Of a stretch of DNA of 64,000 bases, positions 23,790 through 36,162 are shown in pieces. The notes under the pieces are model-generated. The model had not been told where the DNA came from and did no database searches. It saw only the letters and a program-made list of their open reading frames with translations. Numbering within the stretch: the stretch's first letter is position 1; each line of letters starts with the position of its first letter. Position numbers and translations under genes: made by a program. The stretch is taken from contig JAJKFH010000801.1 of assembly GCA_023333565.1 (NCBI GenBank), positions 1,054,001-1,118,000 of the forward strand, given 5' to 3'. This stretch comes from Puffinus mauretanicus (Eukaryota; Chordata; Aves; Procellariiformes; Procellariidae).

Positions 23790-26471
23790 GTGAATTAAAT
23801 AGTTTGATTATCAGTTAGCACTGATTTACCACATATTTACCTAGGTATAGGTAGGGCTGATTTGCATTTCATGGGTTGCCAGAAATAAAGCTTGGCTAAA
23901 AGACTTGTGCTAGCACTCAAGGGGAATGTCCCAATTCCTGGATTAAGCCCTGAGTTACACTGGGATACTGGCCAAGTGGTTTAGGCTTTACATTTTCACA
24001 TTGTCACGTTATCATAGATCCCAGCTGATTTTCAAGGCCAGACACTGCTGCCATCAAGAAAACGTTCTCCAACCTGCTTTTAACCTCCCAGTGTAAGCAT
24101 GGTCTTGGGGATCTAATGTGAACTCACAGCAGTTAGCGGTAGTTGCACCTCACCGAGATTGAGGCAAATACTCTGCCCATGCTTTAGTTTTTTCTGTCGG
24201 TAAGAATAAGGCTGAGCACTTCCTTTGCATGGTCTGTGAGCTCTTTGGTGGAGGATAACAGCTTGGTAACCCACTAAGTGGGGTTCCCATCCTTACTGTT
24301 GGCCTTATGTTATTGTGCTTCAAATCTGAGAATTTAGCAAACTTTAGTGTCATTAAGAACGTATTCTTCTCTGGAATGAAGAAGAAAAGATGTAGGAGGG
24401 ACAGAGATAGGAGGTTGCAGAGTCCCTATACTGTGACATGTAAACCTTGCTCTAGAAGATGACCGTGGAGGGAAGTGTACCCAAAGGGGCGAGCTGTGTT
24501 GCAAGCACAGAGCATGTGGAGAAGAGGGGAGCACATCAATGTTTCAGCTCACTTACAATTTTAACAACCTTCCTTGCAAAATCTTGAGTAATTTAAAAAG
24601 AGAGCATGTACAGCACTCCTAGGTGTCGTGCCTTCGAGTAGGCGGATTGAAATACGCTGCAGCAAACCCAAGGCTTGTCCTCAGTGGAGCCCCAGGGAGA
24701 AGGTCGGGGGCTGGCAAAGGTGGCGGGCGCTGGGCTCCTCTCGGCTCTGTCAGCAAGTTGAAAAGGGGCAGGACATCAGCATTTTGAGGTCCTGCTAACT
24801 TGCTTATTTGCAGATGGTATCTAAAATTGGAAAGCTAGGAAGAGGATGAAATTATGGCACACAGATGTGTGCTGCTGGTAATTTACTGCTATTCAGGGCA
24901 GCAGATACACCATATGCTTTTTTTTTTTTTTAATGTATTAGTTTATGCTTCTAGGCTTTTGACTTTTCTTGGACTTCCCCTTAGCTTCCCAACATCCTAA
25001 TGTTTGCAGATTTTTAGTGCAGTTTTTCATTCAAGTCAGATTTTGCTGGATAATGACCTCACACAGAGCCTTTGCCACTGCTTTAACTCTGTTCTCCTAA
25101 GTGGACGATCAGATAGTTTTTCATAAGTAACAAGTCCGGGAAAGGTCCCGCAGCAGGGACTCACTTCAGTGTTATTTCTGTTGTGGCACTCTGTAGGAAC
25201 GCTAGCTGAACATTGGGATTCAATTGAACAAGAGGCTTTCCAGCCAGAGAGCGTAATACTGCTTCCTACATAAAAGAACTTATATTTTAAATTTGTTCAT
25301 TGGTTTATGGTCATCCCTCAAACTAAAGATTTTATTCTTCACTTTCTATTTTCGCTGCTTAGCATTGATTTCTGTATGTGATCCCATTGATTGTCATGGG
25401 GCTTCTCTTATGCTGCTTAACGTGATCGGGGTTATATCTGGGGCCCAATGAAAGCACACAGGGTAATACATTTTCCTTGACACACTCTGTTGCCTCACTG
25501 CCAGTCCTTTTGTCTGACCACCCGTTGCACAATTAATCTGCCAGCAGAGAGGCCACCAAAGTTTTTCAGTCACTTACTCCAAGTTTAGCCACTCGTTATT
25601 GTTATAGATCTCTTCTCCAGCAGATCAGGACTATCCTTGAATTTCCCAGGTCCTTCTCTCTGCGTGCTCTGTACCTCCATATCTTCTGATTTGTTCCAGC
25701 TTCAGTCACTTGAGTTATCCTGATATTGCTAAAACTCCCTAAGGCTGCAGCTGTATTACAGAGCATATCTGCACCTTGCCCGTGTCTTTCACTCCTTCAT
25801 TTAGGTTCAGTCTTGCTTCCTTCCTATGCCTGCTCTGCTCCTGCTATTTTTTTTTATGGCAGGGGAGGGCACTGAATATTCCACTTTACAAAGAAGTTAA
25901 TTTACTTCTAGTCAATAAAACCAGCTGGTTTTCCCTTACTTTAAGTACTAAGGGAAATTTGCTTGTGTTTTTTGTTAATCTGTGTGAATTGTTGCCCATA
26001 AAGGGCATTTATAGCATAAAAAAAATAAACTGCCTTGCTGGTTTATCCAACTCGGGGACACCGAAGGACTGATTCGGATTGAAACACAGATATCTTCACA
26101 TGGGCCACTGAAAAGGTAGTGATGGCTCTTGGTCACTGCAGCTTGTGCTTTTACAAAGGTATTTCAAGCTGCCACTCAGAAACTGCACCTAGAATTTCTA
26201 GTCATATATGATCATAATGGAGGTGATGAAGGTATTAGCCAAGGTTGGAAAGAAACCGTTTATGGACCCTCAAACTCTTTATTCATGGCAGTAATTCAAG
26301 TGTTTGGGGTTTTTTTTTCTTTTTTCCCCCTTTTCTTTTCTTTGCAGACCAATAGAAAACTTCAGTGCTTTTTTTTATGACTTTAATGGAAAGTAATCAA
26401 TGCTGTGCACCAACACAGTATTATGATAAAAATACCTCAGTTAAAACTATGTTTGACAGCAAAATATTGTA

Positions 26472-26486
26472 AGTGACCTCCAGTGG
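26472..26486 (-). promoter_or_regulatory. CTCF-like core motif (weak)
   Basis: On the minus strand this 15-mer matches 13 of 15 positions of the degenerate core CCASYAGRKGGCRSY. Occupancy cannot be judged from sequence. Confidence 0.2.
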
Positions 26487-27679
26487 TTAGCCTTCCTCAG
26501 GTACGTTCTTGCTATAGCTTCATCATATTTTGCAGTATATATTTTGCACCAGAGAAATTCTGATTGGAGCCAATATGGACTAGCTGAAAGAGAGGGAGAT
26601 TATTCTGTTTTTGTTTTAAGTGCAGGAGGGGACATCCACATCTAACTTCCAGTAATGTCAGCAGAAGCAACCTACCTAAATCTCTTGTGTGCTGATGGAA
26701 GAATTACCTCTAAAGCTTTTTCAGTGTAAAGCATAAAGTTTATTGAAGAACCCAGTAATGAAGAACTATGGTTCCTAGTGCTTAAAATTTTAGTGATTGT
26801 ACAAAAATGGGTCCTCCAGCACTTTAAATTGTAGTTTGTAGAGACATTACAACAAATGACTTATTCTTTCTTGAAAGCTCCTGTCTTACTTTCATGTAAG
26901 CTTTTGTTAGATTTGGATTTTGATATGGAGATCATCCAGAAGAAAAAAAAAAATCAATATTTTATTTAATAAAAGCTGTCATATATACCCTCATGCTTTG
27001 GAAATAGAAATTGAAAAAAGTTAGGAGAAAGTTACCAAATTACAATGTGGTCTTCCCACTGTTACTCCCAGACTTAGCAACTTAATTAAGACTGTAATGA
27101 CATTCATATGAACGATGACTATATCCAGCTGGGTATTAGCTGTTCTTTGCAGAGGCTGAAGCACACAGATGCACCCAAATACTAAAATAAGATGATAAAA
27201 TGTAGGTGTTATCAAAGCAAAAGTATATATTTACATTGTGTTGTAGAAAAGGTATCTACTGTCCCATGAGTTGTTTGAAAGCCAGTATGCACGATCTCGC
27301 CAGCAGGACCACAGAGTCCAAGTGATCGTGTTTGCCAAAAAAGGGATTGTTTTGATGAGTGGGAAGGGTATACTGGAGCATCGCGGAAAAGGCACCTTCT
27401 TTCTGATGTGTAAATGTGAATGAGTCTTCACATTTTGGCTACACGTTTATGTGTGCTGTAACAGCAGTCATGTATTTTCCGAAGTTTCCAATTTTGTTTA
27501 ATAAAGCAAAAAAGAAAAGCAAGAAAAGCTCAAGTTTATAGCTAGTATTGCTGCAGAGGTGTTTCATTAAAAGGTGAAAAAATACCATCAAAATGATGGT
27601 GAGGTGTTGACTTGAGTCCTCAGAAAGACTGAAACTCTCTCTCTGCACTAACTGGGTAATTAGTGCAAGGTGATCCTTG

Positions 27680-28150
27680 AAGGATAGGACTCAATTTAAG
27701 GATTACAGCACCAATATTTAGGCATCTAATTCCTGTTCACATGTAACCTAGGGGCAGGGTTTTGCTGCACTAGTGCTATGTGAGGTGTGCCAGGTATCCT
27801 TTCAGCTGCTGTACCACAGGGATATGAATTTCCCACAGGTCTTGTGTTGTGTCTGCCAGCACCAGCAGCATCTCTTGGAGATGCCGGGACATCTCTAATG
27901 ATGCTGGGTATCTTCATTTAGGCAGTGGAATTGGACAGGCAATGCCTAAGCTCCTATTATAGTCAATGGGACACAGTCAGTAGAGTGTAGAGAGCGATGA
28001 AGCTCACTGTAAGGTTGCTGTGGGCTGGCTGCTCCCTGACTTGCTTCTTATATTCCATTGACTTTTTTTGACTAGATCCCTGTTGACTATAATAGGAGCT
28101 TAGACACCTGGCACTCACATAAGCACCTAAAGGTAGGCATCCTAATCTCA
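27680..28150. repeat. Ancient palindromic repeat remnant with long inverted arms
   Basis: Two inverted arms, 27,943-27,971 and 28,077-28,106, share a perfect 21-base complementary core with a few mismatches outside it, separated by 105 bases. The surrounding phrases TATTTAGGCATCTAA (about 27,716-27,730), AATGCCTAAGCTCC and TAAGCACCTAAAGGTAGGCA resemble an old sauropsid/amniote repeat built of 'taggcacctaa' and 'tcccattgactt' blocks. It may be the fossil of a non-autonomous DNA transposon. No terminal target duplication was found. Confidence 0.5.
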
Positions 28151-29935
28151 AATTGCATTCCTCATGTAGCGTCAGCCTTGTCTACTGTGTTACTAGTTGT
28201 CAGTGTGGGTAAGAAAAGTTGGGAAGAATTATGGTATTAAATTCTTGCCTGCTGTTTCCCAAGAGCCAGGACATTTCTTGTGGGTCAGGACGGATGGCTG
28301 AATACTACAGTGTAATCAGCATACCTGAGATTGATTTATCTATAATAATACAAGGCACAGCAGTCAGAGCTTGGGGAAAAATGACTGGTTTTATTTTCCT
28401 AAAATTCAAGTTTTAGAAAAGCTTGGATTATTCTGATCAGGGTAATTGTGGCAGCAGACTTAGATGATGTCTGCATTTCAATCTTGATGAATCCTTGGAG
28501 AGGCAGCCTGTTGTCTGGACCAAGAGAAAAAGGATGCTTATGTGAATTGGGAAATATCTTTTTTTTTTTTCCCTTTTTTTTTTTAAGGCTAGTCCAGCCA
28601 AGCCAATCCTTTTGAAACGGGTGAATAAGGGTTGCAAAAATGCTGATATCAGTGCACAGAAGATTTATGAATCTCTATGTGGAGTGGAAGGCAGATGTAG
28701 ATAACATAGGCAAGGTTAAATCATGCTTTGCCTGTAACTGTGAGCGTGGTATCAACGTCGGTGTCTTTGACTGCAAGGTCCTTTAGGAGCCCTGTAGGGC
28801 ACGGTACAAACATTAGCTGGTCAGCTACTACTCAGGCCGTGCCTTATTTCGTAAATGTTGCTCTAAATAAATTTAATCAATAATGAGATCTTGTGTTGAA
28901 AAATACACTGCTTTCTGGGGATACCATGTATTTTTCGGTGCAGCAGATTCCCCTCCCGTTACTGTTCTAAGAACTGAAGGTGGGGTATTTACTTCAGTGT
29001 TCCAAATAAGGGCCAAGGCTCATTCTCCACTCCCTTAACATGGATTTAATGCCAGCATGGTGACGTTTCCCTTAGTCCTGTTGCCATAACCTCACTGGAC
29101 TTAATCCAGCACATGGCTGATAGTAAAGAAAAATCAGGTTGTGTCAGTATTGCTAACAGCTCCTGTTATATTATCAGTCCTAGCATTCTACTCTGGTTCG
29201 TTCATATTTAGGAAATCAATTCTAAATTATTTAGACCTTTGAGATGAGCAAATGTTTGAAAGGTTGTTTTTTGGGAACTATAGCGGGTTTTAGTCTCCTT
29301 TTGTGGTAGGTAGCTTTGGCTTGTTGTATTTAGGATTTTTCTATTTAGTTGTGCTTTTTAATTGTGCTATTTTCCATTTAGAAATAACTTTATGGCTAAG
29401 TGACAGTATAATTTATAAAAATCAGTGGGGAAAACATCAACTCCTAGGGGAAAACATGGACACACTAGGAAGTTATTTTCAAAACTCTGCCAGAATTTAG
29501 TAAACCGTGTCTTAGAGGCATTATCTTCAGAAGGGAGGAGATTTGGGTGGGAGTCTCTTCTCGGCCCCAAGGGAGAGAAGGGTGCAGAGTTAGAGATGTC
29601 CCATTTTTTACTTTTTCCTGGTGGGCTGGTGCTGAGCAGTTTCAGGAGGTGGCAGGCTAGTTTTCACAAAGTCCCTGTTGCAGTAAAATGACAAGATCCT
29701 ATTTTGAGGTGCTTAATTCTCTGCAAGGCAGTACGTACAATCTAGGGTTTTGGACTTTACCAATGTTTTGCTCCGTTACTAAGTTTTCTGTGGACTCTTC
29801 ACACTAAAAATCATAAACAGTCTTCCTGTACTTACTACATATTGTAAAAAGTTGTATATATCACACAGGTAAGGAACACTGATGCCCAAACTCCTATGGG
29901 ATAAATAGAGAATACTACTAATTCTTTATTATTTG

Positions 29936-29940
29936 TAAGG
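29936..29940. repeat. 5-bp target site duplication, left copy (TAAGG)
   Basis: TAAGG immediately precedes the LTR and is repeated exactly at 30,539-30,543 just after it. Confidence 0.9.
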
Positions 29941-30538
29941 TGTCGTTGTTTAATCCCAGCCGGTGACTAAGCCCCACACTCACTAAGCCCCACTTGCTCA
30001 CTCCCCCCCCGGTGGGATGGGGGAGAGAATCAGAAGGGTAAAAGTGAGAAAACTCGTGGGTTGAGATAAAGACAGTTTAATAGGGAAAGCAAAAGCTGCA
30101 CGCACAAGCAAAGCAAAACCAGGAATTCGTTCACTACTTCCCATCGGCAGGCAGGTGTTCAGCCATCTCCAGGAAAGCAGGGCTCCATCACCCGTAACGG
30201 TGACTTGGGAAGACAAGCGCCATCACTCCAAACGTCCCCCCCTTCCTTCTTCTTCCCCCAGCTTTATGTGCTGAGCATGACCTCATATGGTATGGAATAT
30301 CCCTCTGGTCAGTTGGGGTCAGCTGTCCCAGCGGTGTCCCCTCCCAACTCCTTGTGCATCCCCAGCCTCCTCACTGGTGGGGTGAGGAGCAGAAGAGGCC
30401 TTGGCTCTGTGTAAGCACTGCTCAGCAGTAACGAAACATCCCTGTGTTACCAACACTGTTTCCAGCACAAATCAAAACCATAGCCCCAGACTAGCTACTG
30501 TGAAGAAAATTAACTCTATTCCAGCCAAAACCAGCACA
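29941..30538 (-). mobile_element. Solo LTR of an avian endogenous retrovirus (ERVL-like, minus strand)
   Basis: A 598-bp LTR reading TGTC...CACA on the plus strand but transcriptionally oriented minus. On the minus strand it has a TATA-like CACATAAAGC (30,270-30,261) and downstream an ATTAAA polyadenylation signal (30,081-30,076), the normal U3-R-U5 order. Perfect 5-bp duplications (TAAGG) flank it and no internal sequence remains, so LTR-LTR recombination removed the provirus. Five-bp duplications suit ERVL or ERV1 classes better than ERVK (6 bp). It is homologous over its whole length to the LTR at 59,146-59,737. It carries no coding capacity; its TATA and GC-rich segment could act as a cryptic antisense promoter within the intron. 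Confidence 0.92.
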
Positions 30539-30543
30539 TAAGG
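30539..30543. repeat. 5-bp target site duplication, right copy (TAAGG)
   Basis: Exact copy of the left flank, confirming the LTR ends as TG...CA. Confidence 0.9.
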
Positions 30544-33500
30544 TAACAATCCTGCAAAGGCGGTTTTCTGGGATCTCCTGTTCCATCTGGCCAGGTCTGA
30601 TGGCTTTCTGCATGCCATGCCCATGATACGTGAAAAGACGTAGTTCCTTCGCTTGGCTCCTCTATGACATTTAATTAGCTCCACTTTGCAAAGCTCTGAA
30701 CAGAGGTCACTGAGAATCTCCTTCCTTCATTTTTTCCCTGTGTTTGCTGCATTGAGAGAACAGGAGCAGAGGACTGTCTAGTGACCTGAGTGTTTTAAGC
30801 TGTGGTTTTTTGCTGAATGCTACTTGACACCTTTTCAGAGAAAACCTCTGTTCCCCAGCACTGTTTATAGGTGGGGAAGCAGAGATGCTTATCTTGAGTG
30901 AAGCTCTGAGGTTTTCTCATTCAAGCCCAGGTTTTTGTTCATTTGGACTCATACACTAGAATGCTCTGCTGCTCCTTAAAATATTTTGATCATGAGATTT
31001 TGGCATCTTTTTTTGCTTTGTATCATTCTGTTTTCCCATTTCCTTCATTATATGAAGGTGAAAAGGCAGTGAAGTTTTTGGAATACATGCATGCTTAATT
31101 TTCTGTAAGCTGACGTGTATCCTCCTGCCTTGCTGTGGCTTGAAATGAATTTTAGATTTTTAGAGCAGTGATATACACCATTAAAGAGTTTTGCTGTCTA
31201 ACCAGGCACAATGCTTCTGCAAAGCTGCCTCTTCCTTCAAATAAAGATCAGAAAGATAGCAGACTGAGAAAACCGCGCTCTTTAGAAACAAATAGCATGT
31301 TTTATTGAACCAGAACAAGCGGGCTGCAGTGATGTACTATTGCGTGCATCTTCTTCACTTATGCATTGGTTGCATTCATGGCTTGACAGCTGGCAATAGT
31401 TGGCTGCTAGTTTAAGATCATAGCTGTGCCCTGTGCTTGAGGGCAAATTTTCAGAAGAAAATGTGAGTGTTATATGAGCAGTTACAGCATATTTTGACCT
31501 TGAGCTTTGGGTATAGCCAAATACCACCAAGGAAATTCGGGAAAGCACAGGGAACAGAGATGGCTCTAAGGCTACTCAAGCCGTCACTAGCTTCTGGCAT
31601 CCCAAGAAACTACTGCAGCAGCTGGAGATCAGCGGTGATGAACCAGTTGAGTCTCAACACTGTCATGATGCTGAAATGTTTGAGTTAGGTTGGGACACAG
31701 GGTACCTAACTCTGGCATGCCATTCCCAGCAGAAAGCCACCCTTTCTTCTCCTGTCTGGGGTGACCTTTGTGCATGAAACCTTGAGGCCAAAGAGGAGTT
31801 GCAACACTGTATTTTTGCAGCCAACACGGCTCTTCTCAGCAGAGCCCTTCTTACTCTCGGGGTAGCTGCCAAACATTGCAACCCCCTCCTGCCACAGTGC
31901 ATCATGCAATGCACGTCCGTGCTTTTCCAGCTTAGCAAGCTCCCTGTGCTCTTTGCCCTTCACAGCACCCCAGTGATGGACATCCTGATCTCCAGGGGGA
32001 CGTTTACCGTGACATCCATTTCATCCTGCCCCTTTCCATCTGAAAAGGCTTAAGTTGCGACCTGTTTGGTTTTCACTTACTTCTGTAATTCTTTTTTGAA
32101 GTTCCTTTCACGGTGCACTGCACAAGGAAAAAAAAGACACAGGGAGATTTTGTATGCTAAGGAGGCTACTTCAGACAGAGGCAATTAACTGGCGTTGTAC
32201 AGCTCATACAAGAAAATCGGGAGATGTGAATTGAAGATCGGTCTTTGAAAATGTGGTTAACAAGCAGAGCTTGAAAGACTCCCGCTGCAGCAGACCGGGC
32301 TGAGAGCACGGTGATTTGATCCTGGGTCCTAAGCACTTTCCTTACTGAAAACTGAGATGAGAACTTTGGTCCCTCAGATTGACAAGTATTTTGGTCCATG
32401 CTGGATGGAGGCAGCCCAGAAGTCTCTCACATAAACGTAGTCAGTGATTTTTTTTTTTGTTGTTTGTTTGTTTTTTAAAGATACCAGTACCTACTGAATT
32501 ATTTTTGGGGTATTTATCAAAAAGAGAACACAAATGCTTCCCATCATTATGAACCAAGTTCTCTAAGCTATGTTGAAGGTCCCTGGCTGTTTTTACTTGT
32601 TACAGCTGTGCAAAGCTGATGAGAAATGCTGCTGAACAGGGATCCTCCACTGCCTGGGAGCAGCCTGTTTGAGAGGGGTTGAGCGACTTCCCTGCAGGTG
32701 CATGGCTACTGAAATCAGCCCTACGCTCCTGCTGACCACGAGCTTAGGATTTAATTCTGCTCACTGTCTGGTAACTCAAACATACAGAATAGTAGCCATC
32801 TGTATCATCTTTATCTGTTTCTGCAAGAATCACGTGTGGCCAAATTCTTTGCTGGTGTTGGCGCTGCTGGGGTCAGTGGAAATGTGCTAGTTCACACCAG
32901 CAGAAATTTTGGCACAGCTTCGTCGTAAACAGTCAGACACCCCCAAAGAGGGCTCGTGTGTGTGTGTGGAGAGCTGCAACTGCTCAGCACCAAGAGGAGA
33001 ATGTCCGTGGAGGTGGAGGACTGGTTGGATCTACCCCAAAGTCCAGTCATCCAACAAATGAAACGTAAGACGGAGAAAAACAGCAGATTAAAATGCCTCT
33101 GCAGACTAAAATACTGGGAAAGGGTCCTACTTCAGGAGTACCGAAGGTGTACAGATCGACTTCACCGTGACTCAGGGGCGTAAATCATCTTCGAGCACCT
33201 GGGCAGCAGTCCAGCAAAAGCCAGATTTGTGCTCTATGCAACAGATTTTCCTTGGTTCATCCTGAAACATTGCATTTCTGGGGTGTATTTTATGCATATG
33301 AAACATTGCTAGAAAAGCCAAGGTGGAAAATTCACAGATACCTTCTCAGACAGGAGTTGGGAGGTCTCTGTCTACATGTGATTTTTCTAACATCTTTTTT
33401 TCCCAGACTCAAGAAACCCAAGTGTAAACCCAAAAGCTTGGGGTTGTCATGCAAATTTGTGACGTACCTTGCAGACCGGTGGGTCTATAAAACAAGAGGG

Positions 33501-33966
33501 GCTTTATTTTCTTTCATCAGTGCAGTTTTTCATCGTGAGAGAAATTATATATGTCCTTTGTTTAATACATAAAGTAATTCAGCCTGCTACTGTATGTTAA
33601 AAATTAGGGATTAGCTCAGGCTATAAATTCATCTTTGCATTCTTAGGTTTTCCTGTCTGGTGTTTTTTGGGGGCTAGTCATACCCATGGAGCGGGCAGGG
33701 TTCAAGCACTGCCTGGTTCAAGTACTGATGGGCAACTGGAGGACGTTGTCCTCCTTAGCTTGCCTCAGAGAAGTTTTGGGCTCTGCTGTAATTTCTCCTG
33801 GTTTATATGCTTTCTTGAAAATAAATACCTGGTGTTCCAAATATTCTCTCTTCTTCTTACTTTCCTAATTAGTATGATTTTACAGGTTAATTACAGAGAT
33901 TTGTGGTGGTTAATTATGCGGGTTACTTCTTGACCTGGAGACATTACTTCATTGGTAGAGTCTGAG

Positions 33967-34012
33967 CTTTTTTTCTTTCTTTCTTTCTTTCTTTTTTTTT
34001 TTTTTTTTTTTT
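33967..34012. repeat. (TTTC)n / poly-T tract
   Basis: Four to five TTTC units running into 21 T, followed by AACAG at 34,013-34,017. The whole looks like a 3' splice acceptor (long polypyrimidine tract plus CAG) but no exon was recognised downstream. Confidence 0.85.
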
Positions 34013-36134
34013 AACAGCTCCCTCTTAACTTTTAATCTACTACGTATTAAGTGTGGATTGCTCACAGGTTCAGGTCTGGTGATCTCAAGGGCTACTTCTA
34101 TTAACAAACCTATCCTCATTGTTTCTAGAGATGGGGTTTGTGCTTTAGGAACTAAAGGCTGCGGGTTCAGTGCCACCTTTTAGAGGAGCTTCTCTAGTTT
34201 CTAGTATGTGTTATTCGGGGATTTAGGTAGATGTCACTCATAATAGAAAAAAATCAGTACCTGTTTGAAAGCTGCAGAATTAAGTCAGGCATTGTAGCAT
34301 TTGAACCTGTAATACAAGCTGTCCATGCGTTAATGTGGCTAATAGAACGGAGACTCTGCATCTCTCAGTAGTAATGCAGTGCATTAGCCTGTGATTCAGT
34401 GTTGAATAAGCTGGCACAGTTTTGCTTGAAATATTTGAAGGCAGAGCTCTGTTGACCAGTCCTGAAGATTTTCTGCAGCACTGCTCTTGCTCTAAGCACA
34501 CCGATGTGCATGGGAGCAACCCATGCCCCTGCCATGCACGTACATCTAACGCAGTACTAGTGTAGAGATGTTTTTTGCCCTCATAATATCGAGAGACACC
34601 CACTTCAAATCTCATACCAGTAGACTGCAGGAGTGATTAATGGTGTAATTGGATCCGGTCCTTTTTTCTGCTCAATCAAGTTTTTTACACAGGAGCCAAA
34701 ATATGTAAAAATCTATAAAGGATGAGGTTTAAATTCTGCACCCTTTTTTTGTGCGTGAGTCAACTGCTGAGACTGGAGCTGATTAAAAATTGGAATTTAT
34801 CTTTCCTCCAAAATTTTGTCAAAATTGGTATGATTGTGTAAACAGAGCTGGTTTTCTCAATCTGGCTTTTCCTGATGGAAATCTGTTCCAGTGGAAATCT
34901 TCTGCCAGATCTTGTTGAAGAACATATGGATCCTAAAACTGCTGTGACTGAGGAATGAGGCAGTTGTCTGCTTGTGCATTTAAAAAAAAAAAAAAAAAAT
35001 CCACAGCAACAACAACAAGAGGAACTGCTGTTTTGGGACCTAACATCTCTCCATCCATCTCCAGTTTCAGCTCTCGGTCTGAGCAGAATTCCTAAGCGCT
35101 GATCTTCATTTCTGGGAAAACAGTTTTAGCACGTATGTAGCCACACACATCTCTCTGGAGCAAAGAAAGCATTACACAAAACTAGATTGAAGAAAAAATA
35201 AAATGAAATAAAATAAATACATTTATTGCCTGTGATGGAAAGCTGTAGGTGTCTGACAGAAGCATATTCAAGCTCGAGATGCAAAGCCTGCTATCAGGGA
35301 GCTGAATGTGCTGTCAGATAAACAAAAAACACTGTAGAAGGCAGCACATTCATAGCAACATTCAGAGAGGGAATATATTCCAGGTAAAAGACAAGCATCC
35401 TAATATATATCCTTCAATCGCATGCGCCAAATTAAATCACGGAAGTGTGCTTTCCTACAGTGAATATATGTGTCTTCTAACAGCAATGCTGAATTTGGTT
35501 TATTGGGTCAATTCCATTCTCTTTACTTGTTCATGTGAACAGTTAATAAAGAAGGTTAGAGTTTGTGGGGGTTTTGCCAGCTTCTGTAGCGTTTCTCCCA
35601 GCACAAGTGGTCACCAGGTAAAAATCCTCCAGGGAGGGTCAAGTGTTGCAGGTAGAAGTTGCAGTTCCCATGAGGGCTTGGCTGGGGCCTCGAGTTAAAT
35701 GGAAATGTCACTGGTTTGCTGCAGTAAAGAAGCAAAGATGCTTCTTTCCCAGTACTGACATCCCAGATGTGCTTCCCACATTATTTGAAATTCACGGAAA
35801 TTAGATATTTATAGCACTGTGCTCATTAATTCGAATAGAAATGGAGTCCCAAATAGTAAGCGAATGTTTTCAACTTTCATGTGCTCAGTTGCATCAGCCT
35901 ATTCTTAGCTTATTCATTCCAGGTTGTGATGAAACTGGATTAAGATGTGCATTCATACGTAGTGACAAGTTTGACGCAGTGCCTTGAAAGGTGGGAGGAT
36001 AGTTAACTGATTTCCATTGCTATCAAAGTATTTACTTGCAATTAGCAATCAGAAGCATGAAAGAATTTTGTTGCAGCAGGGATAAATCTTTAAATAATGC
36101 CAGTATGTTTCCCAAAGCTCGCCTTACTGGCCTC

Positions 36135-36162
36135 TGTGGTTAAGGCAATGTGGTTAAGGCAA
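36135..36162. repeat. Perfect 2 x 14-bp tandem duplication abutting a CR1
   Basis: The unit TGTGGTTAAGGCAA occurs twice exactly (36,135-36,148 and 36,149-36,162). It ends where recognisable CR1 sequence starts, which suggests it arose with, or at the repair of, the insertion junction. Confidence 0.85.
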
